Below are positions 33,128 through 44,790 of a stretch of 64,000 nt of DNA, piece after piece. Origin of the DNA: Adineta steineri (lineage: Eukaryota; Rotifera; Eurotatoria; Adinetida; Adinetidae). Where the stretch lies: assembly GCA_905250115.1 (NCBI GenBank), contig CAJNOI010000096.1, positions 186,001-250,000 on the forward strand. The letters are read 5' to 3'. The notes below the pieces were generated by a model. The model had not been told where the DNA came from. It searched no databases and saw nothing but the letters and a program-made list of their open reading frames with translations. Each line of letters starts with the position of its first letter. The first letter of the stretch is position 1. The position numbers and the translations under genes were made by a program.

Positions 33128-34727
33128 AGTAATATAGAACCATATTTTCACTTAATGCAGTCACTATATGGTTATTTATAACAAAGAAACGGATTGTACC
33201 GTTAGATCGAGAAGTATAGAAGTTAGATGGAATATAAGTCGAACGTTTTGTTTCTTCGATAGTTTATGGATATTGATATTAGTGACGGTAGTCATTTATC
33301 ATATAAAAACATGTATCGTATGAAAAAGTAAAATAGTTTTTGTTATGTTTGTTCTAGATGAGTTATTGTTATTAATTATGAGATAGATGAAATATGTATT
33401 TATTTTTCCTTGAATCATTTCTTCATTTATCATCATTAATAGAAACAATTGTGGAGAAAACAAAAAACGTTGGAAGAAAATCAATCAAGTATGACAGAAA
33501 TGTATTTATTCTCTTATATCTCTAGTTGTTCTTCTTAGTTATTTTCATAGATAAAAGTGTAACAATTACTATTTTATATTTTTGTCCTTCATGTTCAACA
33601 TTATTTTCTAAACGTCTCGTTCTTAATCGATTCATTTTAACTGAAACAAATATCCGAAAAACCTTCATTAGATATTCATGAAAAATAATATATTTCGTTC
33701 TAACAAAATCAATATGACATCTTATAGAATACTTTTTCATTCTATCATCATCAGTTCATCATTCGATATCTTTTCAATACGAATTGAATAGAATAATCTT
33801 ATTAGAAAATATATAATTGATCCAAAATAAACTGACGAATATTTGTTGATGAGAGAAACTTTTCTCGAATATATTGACTTCTTTTCATATTATTGATATG
33901 GCTTGATAAATTCAACTAGTTTCATAATTACGAATAATATCCATACATTACTATTAAAGAGGTACAAAGTTTGTGTTGATTTTGTTAATGAACAACATTC
34001 TTCCACCCAGTGAAATGAACAGAATTGATTTATCACTGATCGGTGCAACATATTCATCATATGTTACTTTTATCATGCTGATGAAAATGCACATCGAAGT
34101 ATTCCTATTTTATTTTTCCTATAGTCATTAGCACATGTATGTATTATTGATCCACATTTAAACGTATCTACTCGTTTAATCGGTATATATGCTTTAGCAA
34201 ACAAATCGCAATGCTAGAATCATATCTCTATTTTGACTACATCAATTTGTATTATCATCGATGACTTTAATGTAGATTTAGAAAAAGAAGGTGATAGAAC
34301 GGATATCCATTGAAACATATAAAAATCCAATGACAAGTACCCATAAATTGGTATTGTGTATTCTAGCTTGTGAACATATTGAAATCAATACCTTTGCTAG
34401 AATAATATGAAATATCCTCTCTCTATTTTTCTGTCATATACTTATGAATTTTGGAAATACCATTACAATTTATCTTGCGCTTATTTCGTTAAATTCTTAT
34501 ACGCGTTGTTTTCTCGCTGTTCTAGATATTTCTTCTTTTCTTTCTTTCTTTATTTATTTGATATTATGCTCATTTATTATAATAATTATAGAAATACAAA
34601 AAAAAACAAAGTCAAACAAAAAAAAAGTGAATTTGTTATATTAAATAAACTATGTTTATTTTCATTCTTTTAAATAATTGAATAACATATTTCTAATAGA
34701 ATAATTACGTGAAAAGAAAAAGAAAGT

Positions 34728-36148
34728 TTAATAAAAAATTGATCGAGTACGATGAAAAGGTGTTTGTTCATAAACTTGTGATTGTTGTCTTCGTTTTCTC
34801 CATAAATAAACATCAACAAGTGGTGCATTTAATCTTTGTCCACCATCACCCGTATCTTTTTCTAAAGGAATTTTTTCATTTGCTTGATTAACAATAAGAT
34901 GAACAGCTAAAATTGAAGCAGCACGAATTTCACATTCATCTGCATCTCCAAATGGAATTTCTTCTTTTCGTTCAAGTCTCGCTTTCAATTGAGGTGAATA
35001 AACAAGAACACCTTCATGTGATAAAACTTGCGGAACACGATAATCAGCAAACATTGTTAAACCATCCTATTCATATATATATATATATTCATTATTTCAT
35101 TTTTAATAAAATTCAATACAGACCATATCAGTTAAATGTCCTAAACCATGACCATTAAAACATCCCCATATATCACTCACTAAGATTTGTGCGCGTTTAT
35201 AAAAACTTACTAAATAAATAAAATATTTTAAATAAGATATATTTTAATATAAAACCTCGTTGTCCATCATAAACAGATTCATCTCTATAAGATGGAAATT
35301 TTTCAACAATTAATTCAACAAGATCAACAGCACTTCCACCACTTTGTTCAATACAACGAGCAAAATGTCCACCATATTCCTATTGAAAGAGAAAAAAAAT
35401 ATTTTTTCTAGAAATAAATAAATAAATAAATGAAACTAACTTTAATAAGTATTGAACCTGTATCATGTAAAACATTTAATCTTTCAGTTAACATTGGTAA
35501 TTTGGAAGAATTTTCTGTTGATCGAAATATATCTTCTAATTGATCTATTGTTATACGTGAATAATATTCAGCATTTAATATATCAATTCCATTCTTTTTT
35601 ATTATTAATAAGAAAAAGAAAAAGAAAAAGAAAAAGAAAAAGAAAAAAGAATTTAATAAGAAAAAAAGATATTAATATTTACATCTAATGCTTGATTAAT
35701 TGCAACACATAATGCTTCATAACCATAATATATTTTATTTTTATATTTTTTCGCATAGGTTTCTTTTTCATTATCATCGGTCCAAAATGAAAAATTCAAT
35801 GTACTTGTTAAAAATATCCTTTGAAAAATAAGATTTTCGATTTATAATTAAAATTCTTTTTCATCTTCATACCAATCAATTGTTGATTGATCATTTCCTT
35901 TTGGTGGACCAACATCTGATCCAATCCAATCTTCTTGTGTAAATTCTCCATCCATCATTGCTGAAGAAATCTTAACAAAAAAAATAAATTTCTATTAAAA
36001 AAAAGAGAAAGTAAAATCAAACCATAATAGCCAATTTTTGTATAGATGGAATATTTATTGAAACATGTCGAGCTCGTTCCATTATAAAACGAGCAGAATC
36101 AAGAGGTGTTAAACAACATTCTTCATTTGTATTACCCGAATGAGTCAT
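34728..36148 (-). CDS. QNG1: Queuosine 5'-phosphate N-glycosylase/hydrolase (queuosine salvage protein, DUF2419), 7 exons
   Basis: Exons on the minus strand are 36148-36023, 35970-35873, 35818-35683, 35593-35441, 35379-35256, 35209-35124 and 35066-34728. They give 353 residues, close to the roughly 340 of human QNG1 (C9orf64). Diagnostic segments are LTPLDSARFIMERARHVSIN at the N-terminus, LNFSFWTDD and NGIDILNAEYY. The C-terminus has DGLTMFADYRVPQVLSHEGV, then ECEIRAAS and ending FHRTRSIFY, which is nearly colinear with vertebrate family members. The enzyme releases the queuine base from queuosine nucleotide so that tRNA-guanine transglycosylase can reuse it. Animals cannot make queuine and depend on diet or microbes. 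An acceptor (ttttaag) just before the ATG implies a 5' UTR exon further upstream. Confidence 0.92.
35610..35648. repeat. (AAAAAG)n array in a QNG1 intron
   Basis: Six or so aaaaag units occupy much of the intron between exons 3 and 4. Confidence 0.85.
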
Positions 36149-36708
36149 TTGTAAAATCTTAAAATAAATAAATAAAATATTGTCTATAAATCTTTGTAAT
36201 TGTATAATAAAGATAATTTGTCAAATCAATTAATTCTATTGATTATTTATATACGAAAGAAAAATGAAAAATTCTTTCTTTATGATAAACAAAAGTCGGA
36301 TGAGATGACATTTATTAGAACTCCACAGGATAGAAGATTTTCTCAAGACTTTCTCATAGACAAATTTATCGATTATTAATAATAAACAAAACATCTTTTC
36401 TCTAATATCAATACAAAAACATTTTTATTTATATCATTCTATACAAAAGAACAAACGTAACCTGAATCTGATGAATTTTCGATGATTTTTATCATGGTAT
36501 GTTAATCTAGTCATTATTTAATGTATGTATCGATCGTAAGAAGATGATCTACTAAAGGTAGAAAAGAAAAACCAATGAAATATCTATATAGATTTTTGAT
36601 TGTAAATAAGTGACATCTGTTATTTTTATTTAAAAAATAGAAAAAAAAACCGGCATAAAATACAAAAAAGAAAAGAAAAGAAAAGAAAAGAAAAGAAAAG
36701 AAGAAAGA
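36149..36708. other. Intergenic between HCN 3' end and QNG1 5' end
   Basis: Should contain the QNG1 promoter and 5' UTR and the HCN 3' UTR. A purine-rich (AAAAG)n array at 36669-36701 sits directly after the HCN stop. Confidence 0.5.
36669..36701. repeat. (AAAAG)n microsatellite
   Basis: About six tandem aaaag units adjacent to the HCN stop codon. Confidence 0.9.
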
Positions 36709-39700
36709 CTAAGAATGGGGTTGATTAGTAAGTGAAGGTGTTGGTGATCCACTTTTTCTAAAAAGTGACCAAGGAGTAGATGGGGATTTTCGAAGTTGAT
36801 TTAAATGTTGATCTCCTGTTGTTGGACTTAATGTTGATGGTGATGGTGCTGCTAAAAATAATCGACTTAATTTTTTAAATTTTTGTTCTGATGTTGAAGA
36901 TTTTCTTCTTTTTCTTTTCGATTTCTTTTTCTCATTTAAATTCTGAAAATGATCATTTGATTTATTAAAATGTTCTTGTAAATGTCTTAATGATGATTTA
37001 AAATCATATTGTTTATTATTATGTTGATGTTGATTAGGATTTTGATTTGATGATGAAGATGAATCTGTATGATTATTTTCATCATCATTATCGGAATCTG
37101 TTGATTCATTACTTGATGGAAGTGGTGTTGCACGTTTAATAATATCTTTTAAAACAGCTGCATCACGTTTTAAATCATGTCGTGTTGATATTATTGAAGG
37201 ATTTTTTCCTAATTTATTTAATCTTTCAGCAGCAACTGATTCCATTGTACGTCTCATTAATGGATAAGATTCTAATACAGATTCAAATTGTGTTGCATCT
37301 AATGAATATAAATTACAATATGTTACACATCGAACACCAGCTACACGTTTAGCTCGTGTTAATAAACAAATTTCTAAACAAATATATTCATAGATATAGA
37401 GAAAGAAAGAAATTTCATTTTCGAACCTCCAAAATAGGATCCATCTGATAATGTTGTTAAAACAGTTCCATCTGATTTAATAATATCAACAATACCTTCT
37501 TGGATAAAATACATTTTATCTCCAATAGTTCCTTCATAAATTATTTGATCACCTGGTTGAAATACTTCAAATCGTAATTTAGTAACAACATCAGATACAA
37601 AATTTGGATCGGCATTTGTAAAAAATGGAACTGATGATACAAGAGAACGACAATTATAATTAATAACATCCTTTTAATTAAAATAAACATTTTTGTTTTT
37701 TTCATTTAAATAAAAAAGAAAAGATAAAGATAACAAACCAATCTTAATCTTTCGGAAAGTTCTGTTAAAATTGTATCTTCATGAAAGATTTTTCCTTGAT
37801 AACGATGTTCATAATAATCTGATATTTTATTACGCATTTCTCTTGGTAGTTTTCTCCATGCCATATATTCTTCAACTTGTTTAAACTAAATTTTATTTTT
37901 CATTTATATATTTAAATATTTTGAAGAATATAGAATTTCTTACTTTTTCATTGTATAAACGTCTTGATGTATCAAAACTTTGTACAAGTGCTGATACATG
38001 ACCTATTGTTATAGCATAACACATGGCTCCAGTTACTAAATTTATTAAAGAATAAAATAAAAAAAAGAAAAAGAAAGAAAGAATAAATCTTACTCATTGA
38101 AAGCATAGTTAACCACATATCAACATAACTTTGAGGAGGATAACGTCCATAACCAATACATAACATATGTGATAAAGCTTTAAATAATGCAACTGTATAT
38201 TGTTCTGTCCATGGTGCAGTTTGAAGACCATTAAGTGCAACCCAACAATCAGTTGGAAAATTTTGAAACATTGGAATCATAAATTGTAAACAACCATTCC
38301 AATGTGCTAATAAGATAATTAATGCTAATAAATTTAATATACGCATAACCATACTTGCTATTGATAAAAACTATTTAAGAAATAAAAATAAAAATATTTT
38401 TATTTATTCAAAAATAAATTAAAGAAAGAAATCGATTGGGCAGGGAGATCTTTTTCTCCTATCCCTTCGAGTTTGTGATCATGCAGGTTTTGTTTTCTAT
38501 GTGAATACACATGCAAGAATAATATTTAGCAAGTTTATATTTAGAATTTTCAAACGGACCTGTTTCGCATGCACCTATAAATACACACAAGAAGAGAAAT
38601 AATATAAAAGAAAACATAATTCATTAATTAATCATGCAGGATATATATTCACATCAAATTTAATTAACAAAAAATAATAAAAGGGAAGCAAAGAAAAAGA
38701 AAAAGAAAATTTTATTTTTGTCACCCAGACGGGAAGATGAACTCGAAGGAAGTTGACCACATATAATTCTATCCAACGAAATCTGACTCGATGTCGCTAT
38801 TTACATAATAGATCTTTCCCTGCCCTATTCTCACTAAAAAATAAGTAAAAAATCAATTCTCACCTCTTCCCATTGATGAATATATCTGACAAGACGTGAT
38901 AATCGAAGTAATCGTAATAATGAAAGTAATTTAACAAGTCGTAAAACTTTTATAGCACGACCTGTACGTGCTATTGTATATCCTCCGGAATGATCTCCTG
39001 AATCGAAGAATAAAAATAAATAATCAACTGGTAATGAACTAAGTAAATCAACGATAAACCAAGTTTTGATATAATTTTTTGCAATTAAACGTGGTTCAAG
39101 AATTATTTCATCAACAAAATCATTTGCTAAAATACCTAAGAAAAAAAAGAAAAAAGAATTATTTCAAATAGAAATATAGAATAATCAAACCTGTTCGAAA
39201 ATTAACAACAATATCAAATAAAAAAAATGCATCAGAAATAACATTTAAAATAATCCAACGTGCTGAATTAATTTCATCACTAAAAAATGCAATTGCTACT
39301 GGAAGAACAATAACATTTGTTATTAATAATACCAACATTATTAAATCCCAATAAAAACTAAAGAAAAGAAGAGAAATGACTTAGAAAGAGAAGAAAAGAA
39401 AAGAGAATAAAGACCGAAAATTTGAACATGGATGAATAATACAATGTCCAGCTCTTTGTTGTCTTAAACGTTCTTTAAGAAGACCTTTTCGACTTCCAAA
39501 TAATTTCATAGCTAATTTATTATCACTTGGTTTTAATAAATCCATAAAATAATTAACAACTGTTGATCCACCTTTTATCGATGGATCAATACTTGATCGT
39601 TGTTCACGTATACTAGCACTTTCAGGTGAACAAATTTGATCATCATGAAATGATTGACATTCTTCAAAATGATTTGAATTCGATTTTTGTGGTTCAATTG

Positions 39701-40316
39701 TAACTGTTATTGGAGGATTTGTTGGTAAAATAAATTCTCCACTAATACAACCTCCTCCTTCACTTGTTCCACTACTTGTTATTGTACCTCGTTTATAATA
39801 TGAACGAGAATATTTTCCCGAAGAATTTATTGGTAAACTTAATTTGATTTTTGTTGAATTTTGTTCATGATATTTTTGAGAATCTGAATCTGAATTTGAA
39901 TAAAAAACATTTTCTTTTGTTTCATCAATTGTATTTGAATTTGTTTTTTTAATTAAAATAATTTCATCATGACTTTGTTTTTTGTTAATTTGTTGATAAG
40001 GAACATGTAAAATAATCTTATTATTTTTATAATGTTGTTCACGAAGTGTTGGTGGAACAGAAATAGTTGTTGATCTTCTTGAATAAGAATTCTTTGATGT
40101 ATATGTTCTGTCAGGAAATGCTTGAAGAGATGCACGAGGATCGGATATCGATATCGATCGTTGTTGTTTGTCTGACCGATGTAATGCAAGAGATGACGGA
40201 GAGTAAGAGGAAGAAGATGGATAAACTGCTCCGATTACTTCAGATGAAACATCGCATATGCTTTCACTTGTTTTCATACATTTTTCTCCACAATTCTCAT
40301 CAATGATCGTTTCCAT
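36709..40316 (-). CDS. HCN: HCN-type hyperpolarization-activated cyclic-nucleotide-gated channel, 8 exons, 921 aa
   Basis: Exons on the minus strand are 40316-39415, 39357-39191, 39135-38864, 38370-38094, 38035-37944, 37885-37739, 37670-37427 and 37373-36709; all join in frame. After a Ser-rich N-terminus, [20 protein letters not shown] is the HCN N-domain (about 260-300). S1-S3 follow. The S4 segment ([20 protein letters not shown], then [11 protein letters not shown]) lies at about 412-447. The pore has [13 protein letters not shown] with GYG at 520-522. The C-linker has EHRYQGKIF and the cyclic-nucleotide domain runs about 630-740. The cAMP phosphate cassette reads [14 protein letters not shown]: Arg710 is kept, but the usual Thr is Val711. 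The channel should carry the mixed Na+/K+ Ih pacemaker current. The tail is Ser/Pro/Asn-rich. The first exon could be preceded by others (see findings). Confidence 0.95.
38438..38825. mobile_element. Short inverted-repeat (MITE-like) element in an HCN intron
   Basis: The left end gggcagggagatct (38438-38451) is complementary to the right end gatctttccctgccc (38811-38825), allowing a 2-base gap. A second inner pair (cccttcgagtt near 38464 and aactcgaagga near 38740) extends the symmetry. The element fills most of the 493-bp intron between exons 3 and 4. The other HCN introns are about 53-70 bp, so insertion explains the extra length. No coding capacity. Confidence 0.55.
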
Positions 40317-40458
40317 CTCATTCTTTTTAAACTTTTCATTTTTATTACCTAAATAAAACTAATCTCTTTTAACTTAATCATTTCCTTTGATTTTATAAAA
40401 TAAATCTCTTTTCTTTTGTTTACAAAGATAATTAAAAAGAAAAAAAAGGTGCGTACTT

Positions 40459-40640
40459 ATTTTTGATAGTTTAATATTTTCCTGAATATTATCTTGTATA
40501 TTATTTTCATTTGTCAATTGAATAAAATGATTTTTCATTTGAGATATTGAATTATTCATTGATGATGAATCCATTTGATTAGATTCTATATTATTTGGAA
40601 GAGATTGTGCATTTGATGTTCCAGACATAAATTTCGTCTG
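40459..40640 (-). other. Candidate upstream exon or uORF of the HCN gene
   Basis: A consensus acceptor (tttttcag) is followed 9 bases later by an ATG that opens a coding-like frame (MSGTSNAQSLPNNIESNQMD ...). A GT donor (ataa|gtacgc) follows after about 57 codons. Splicing to the acceptor just upstream of the HCN ATG (tttatttag) would not keep the HCN frame. It may therefore be a uORF in a 5' UTR exon or part of an alternative transcript. Confidence 0.35.
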
Positions 40641-41597
40641 AAAAAGAAAAAGAAAGCAAAAGTCTTTTTTTGTATTGCCAAGAGTATGATTGAGGCTCTC
40701 TATCATGTCTTCTGTCTTTCTCTTTTCTTAGTTGAATCAACTCATGTTGTTTGTCACTTTCAGTGAAGCGATATTTTCTATATATGTCTATATGCTCCTC
40801 CAGTTTTTCTCCTATAATTGAAGTGTATGATTCTTCAGGGCAAAACATAGTTCTACTTTTTTGTCTCTCATCATTATATATTTATTGATGAAATATCTTA
40901 AGATTCAAGTAGAATAGATCATTTTTTTCCGTAGATGAAAAGAGAAATAAAAGAAAGTGATTAAATAAATAAATGACAGCTGATTTGTGACACTTATTTG
41001 ATGCGTACAAAAAAAAGAACCTGAAATCAATAATAACATATGTTATTTATCTGATTGTAACTCTATGTTATCATATATAATATAAAAATTCAATTGACAG
41101 GTTTCTTTTTTTTTCTCTTTCTCTTTCTCTCTCTCTGTCTCAATGTTTATTAATAATAATATTACCTAAAGATATAAAGATATATATGTATTAGAATATG
41201 ATGAAAACAAAAAGTGACAGACTAATTGAGTCTTTCGGCTCATATGAATACCGTGTAATGAGCGGAAGACTAAATTTATTCGTTCTGATTGTTGTCCTCA
41301 TCATTTTTATCTTAGTTTTCTTATTAGAAATAATAAGTATGGTTTCACTTATCACACATATTCTTCATCATATTTCACATTGAGAAAAGAAGAAGAAAAA
41401 AAGAAAATCATCATTCAAGTGGTTTCTTGTCATTTCCGGTTTAATTGTATTTTCAATGACGATAATGATAATAACAACGAAATAAAAAGAAAAGGAAAAA
41501 GAAAAAGAAAGAATACTAACATTAAACTCTAATAGGATGAAGAAGTAGAAGAAGAAAGGAAACTATTGAAAAGAAGAAAAGTATCACTCATTTATTT

Positions 41598-41642
41598 GTT
41601 AAACAAGACGAAGACGAAGAAGAAGAAGAGGAGGAGGAGGAA
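41598..41642. repeat. GAA/GAG/GGA purine-rich microsatellite
   Basis: Imperfect trinucleotide purine run on the plus strand. Confidence 0.8.
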
Positions 41643-42959
41643 GATCACCCACCTTGTTTATTGTTTCTTATCGAAGTAAACGTCGATCTTTTCTAATATT
41701 TAAAGACTGATAGAGAGAGGCAGAGAATAAATGAGAGAAGACGAAGAAAAGGACATGGTGAATGATGACAATGATAGCAACAGCAGTAATAATAATAATA
41801 ACAACAACAACAACAAAAACAACATCTGCAGGGTGTTTGACAGAAAGAAATAGATAGATACCAGTCAGAGATACAGGGTTAAAGCAACTATACTCACATT
41901 AGTGTCAAACGACACAAGATGTGCTCACTAATATTGATTTGTTAAAAAAGAAGAAAAATGATGAGAAAACATAAATATATCTTGATAACATAAACGAAAA
42001 AATGTTTCTTAACCTGTCTACTAACAATAACTAAGAGTATCTTTTCTTTTCTTTTGTTATTTGTTCAAAAAAAAAAGCGATTCTTGATCATTTTCTTCGA
42101 TTTCCGATTGATCAATAAGAAAAAGAAGAAAAAAAGTATTTTGTTCTTTCTAGTAGATTGTCAATCGTTTGTTGTCGATTGTATTGTTGAGATTTATGTA
42201 TGTGTTTTCATAGAGAAAATCTTTGTAAATTGGTTAATGTTTTCTGACACTTAGAAGAAAGAAAATATTATGTTGAAGATATTGTCATATAAACAAATTT
42301 TTGTGTCATTTCCTCAGTGTTAATCTACAAAAAAAGAATATTAATAATCAATCTTTTCTATTCAACATGTCAAACAAAATCAATTGCTTCTTCTCTACTC
42401 ACAGATAACAAAATAAACGACGCATTTTTTATATTTTACACTTTATTCACAATTATATTTATCTCGCTTTGTTTTTGTTCACATTAAAAATGAATCTATC
42501 TTCTTATTGGAATCAATTCTAAACTAAATATACTCAAATAAATTTATTTTTTTATATTTAAATAAAATGAAAAAAAAAGCGAAGAAAGAAAATGTTTGTG
42601 TATATGTATATGTTCTGATATAAATATAGTTAAGTATATCTAATGTATATTATATAAAGCACTTTTCATTTCTAATATGTCAATAAATAGATTTATTTAT
42701 ATAGTAAAGAAGAGAAGAGAAGAGAAGAAATGTGTTATCAATGTCTGATTGAGATATGACATGTCTCTCATTCATCGATAAGATAACAATTCTATCTTTG
42801 ATTTTATTCAAATAAATCATAAAAATATTCTTCGAGTTATTTCCTCAAAATACATTTACAATAGAATATCAAACAAGAATTACTTTGATAATTCTTGTTG
42901 ACATTATTATTTATTAGATTTTATCAATGATAACAACACAAATTATAATTAATCATAAA

Positions 42960-42987
42960 TCTTCTTCTTCTTCTTCTTCTTCTTCTC
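42960..42987. repeat. (CTT)n microsatellite
   Basis: About nine tandem ctt units. Confidence 0.9.
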
Positions 42988-43726
42988 CTAGATAAAACTA
43001 AAATCTCATTTCATCGAGATATTTCTTGAGAACAAATTATTTTTCTTATTAAAAACGATTAGATAAAAAATGTGATTTTGTTTTTGTTGTAATCTATGTG
43101 GAAGAAGAAGAAAAAGTGATTTTGTTGTAATTAATCGATATATTTGTGATCGATTATGAAAAAAATGTCTGTTGATAATAATGTCATAATAAATCTGTCA
43201 CGCATCGAGATTATAAAATGAATAAATATTTGAAAAGAAAAGTAATTAAAATGGAAATTGAATTTGTCAGCGCAAGAATAAATGATTGAATATATATTAG
43301 ATGAACAATTTATTTTCTCATCATTCAAAATACATCAGAAGAGAGATACAAGAAAAGATACTTCAACCGAAAATGGAATTTATAATCATTCTCATTTCAA
43401 ATAAGATCAATTTCATCTTTACAGAATAATAATAACATGTTTAGTTTAATAATTAAAAAAGAATATTTCTTGTGGAAGTAATTCTATTAAACAGATTCAT
43501 ACTTTATTTTATTCTTCAAATTTATTTTTAGCAATTGTTATTATTATTAAGAAAAAAGAAAATAATAATTCATAGAAAACATTGAATTCTTATTAAAATA
43601 TGTCACAAGAAAATAAACTTGAGACATGAGAAAAATGAATAAGAAGTATTCATGACTAGATACTTAAAAACGTTTGAGTTGTCACATAAATTTCACTATT
43701 CTACCAATTAACTGGCAAAAAACTTC

Positions 43727-43773
43727 TTCTCATTCTCATTCTCATTCTCATTCTCATTCTCATTCTCATTCTA
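43727..43773. repeat. (ATTCTC)n hexanucleotide repeat
   Basis: About seven near-perfect attctc units, the longest clean hexamer array in the window. Confidence 0.9.
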
Positions 43774-44099
43774 TTAATATATTCTATCGTTTATTAAAGT
43801 TTTTCTTCTCATCTTCTTCTTCTTCTTAATCAATAAATGAAAATATTTTCTTATGAATGACAAAAAAAGAATTTTTAATTAAAATTGGTTACCTTAACTT
43901 AATATATTAGTTGATTGAATCGAACGAAATCTTAAGTTAGTTTTTATGTTCATTCAAGTTATTTTGTCAAAATGATCTAGATGGAAAGATTGTGAGCGAC
44001 ATCTTCTCTTGATTTTCTTAATGGTTAAGATTTATTTCAAATAGAATTTTAAGAAAGAAATGAGAAGAATAAGTTCTATTATATTGTAGATGAATAAAA

Positions 44100-44790
44100 A
44101 TGATTTTGTTGATATATTTCTTATTTGTAATTGTTATTGATAATATTGTATGTTTAAATTATCGTGATGAAATAATTGTTTCAAAAAAAGAAATTGAAGA
44201 AAGGTTTCATGATAATCTCAATCCATATAGTCCATTAGTTCCATGTGATTTTCTGTAAGAATTTTATTTAATATTTCATTTAATTAGTGAATAGAATCAA
44301 TATTTTAGTCCATCAGATTATTATGAATGTGAATCAGTTGAAGATATACCTGAAAATGAAACACGATCATGTCAAGTAATTATTTAATAAAATAACTAAA
44401 TAAAGAATAATACAATTTTTGTTTTCTTAATTTAATTAAAAGAAAAAAAATGGTCGTCGTTTTGGTGGTGAAAAATATGATGAAGTTGAACATACATGGA
44501 TTCGATGTGAAATTTATGATGGAATTGATTGTAAAGGAAATCGTTCATTTATAATAACAAATATTCCATGTATTAAATATTCATCACATTATTTTATTTC
44601 AACACTTTTATATTCAATATTTTTGGGTTTATTTGCTGTTGATAGATTTTCTCTTGGACATATTGGAATTGCTGTTGGAAAAATGATAACACTGGGTGGA
44701 TTAGGACTTTGGTGGATTATTGATATTATTCTTCTCATTTTTGGTAAATTAATGCCTCAAGATGATTCAAATTGGATTATTCAACATTAA
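44100..44790 (+). CDS. TM2D2: TM2 domain-containing protein 2, 3 exons, 189 aa
   Basis: Exons 44100-44254, 44309-44375 and 44443-44790 join in frame. Residues 1-19 form a signal peptide ([19 protein letters not shown]). The lumenal part has [18 protein letters not shown] and a cysteine-spaced region ([19 protein letters not shown], then GIDCKG, IPCIKY). The TM2 domain follows: a first helix ([19 protein letters not shown]), the conserved DRF motif at 141-143, and a second helix ([17 protein letters not shown]). It ends in [26 protein letters not shown] and MPSDGSNW-type words are diagnostic of TM2D2 rather than TM2D1 or TM2D3. In flies the three TM2D proteins (almondex, amaretto, biscotti) share a Notch-related maternal function. 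The protein is expected in the endomembrane system or at the cell surface. Confidence 0.93.

Larger units (their letters stand above)
32302..34727. other. Intergenic with mobile-element remnants
   Basis: Contains a (GAA)n run, a pogo-like terminal fragment and a MITE-like element, each listed separately. The rest, from about 33130, is AT-rich with no supported gene. Confidence 0.6.
40317..44099. other. Intergenic between divergent HCN and TM2D2; probable HCN 5' UTR exons
   Basis: Near HCN, an exon-like segment at about 40459-40640 (-) has a good acceptor and donor. Beyond about 41100, microsatellites are frequent: CTTT/CT at 41107-41140, GAA/GAG at 41598-41642, CTT at 42960-42987 and ATTCTC at 43727-43773. 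A 61-codon open frame at 41198-41383 (+) would encode one hydrophobic helix, but nothing else supports it. Confidence 0.5.

Noticed and set aside
40591-40848. Minus-strand frame MFCPEESYTSIIGEK... upstream of HCN
   Set aside because: It reads through a strong splice acceptor and has no domain; more likely 5' UTR/intron sequence, though not excluded.
41198-41383. 61-codon plus-strand frame with one hydrophobic helix
   Set aside because: Single short frame without homologue or splice support; kept only as a remark in the spacer entry.
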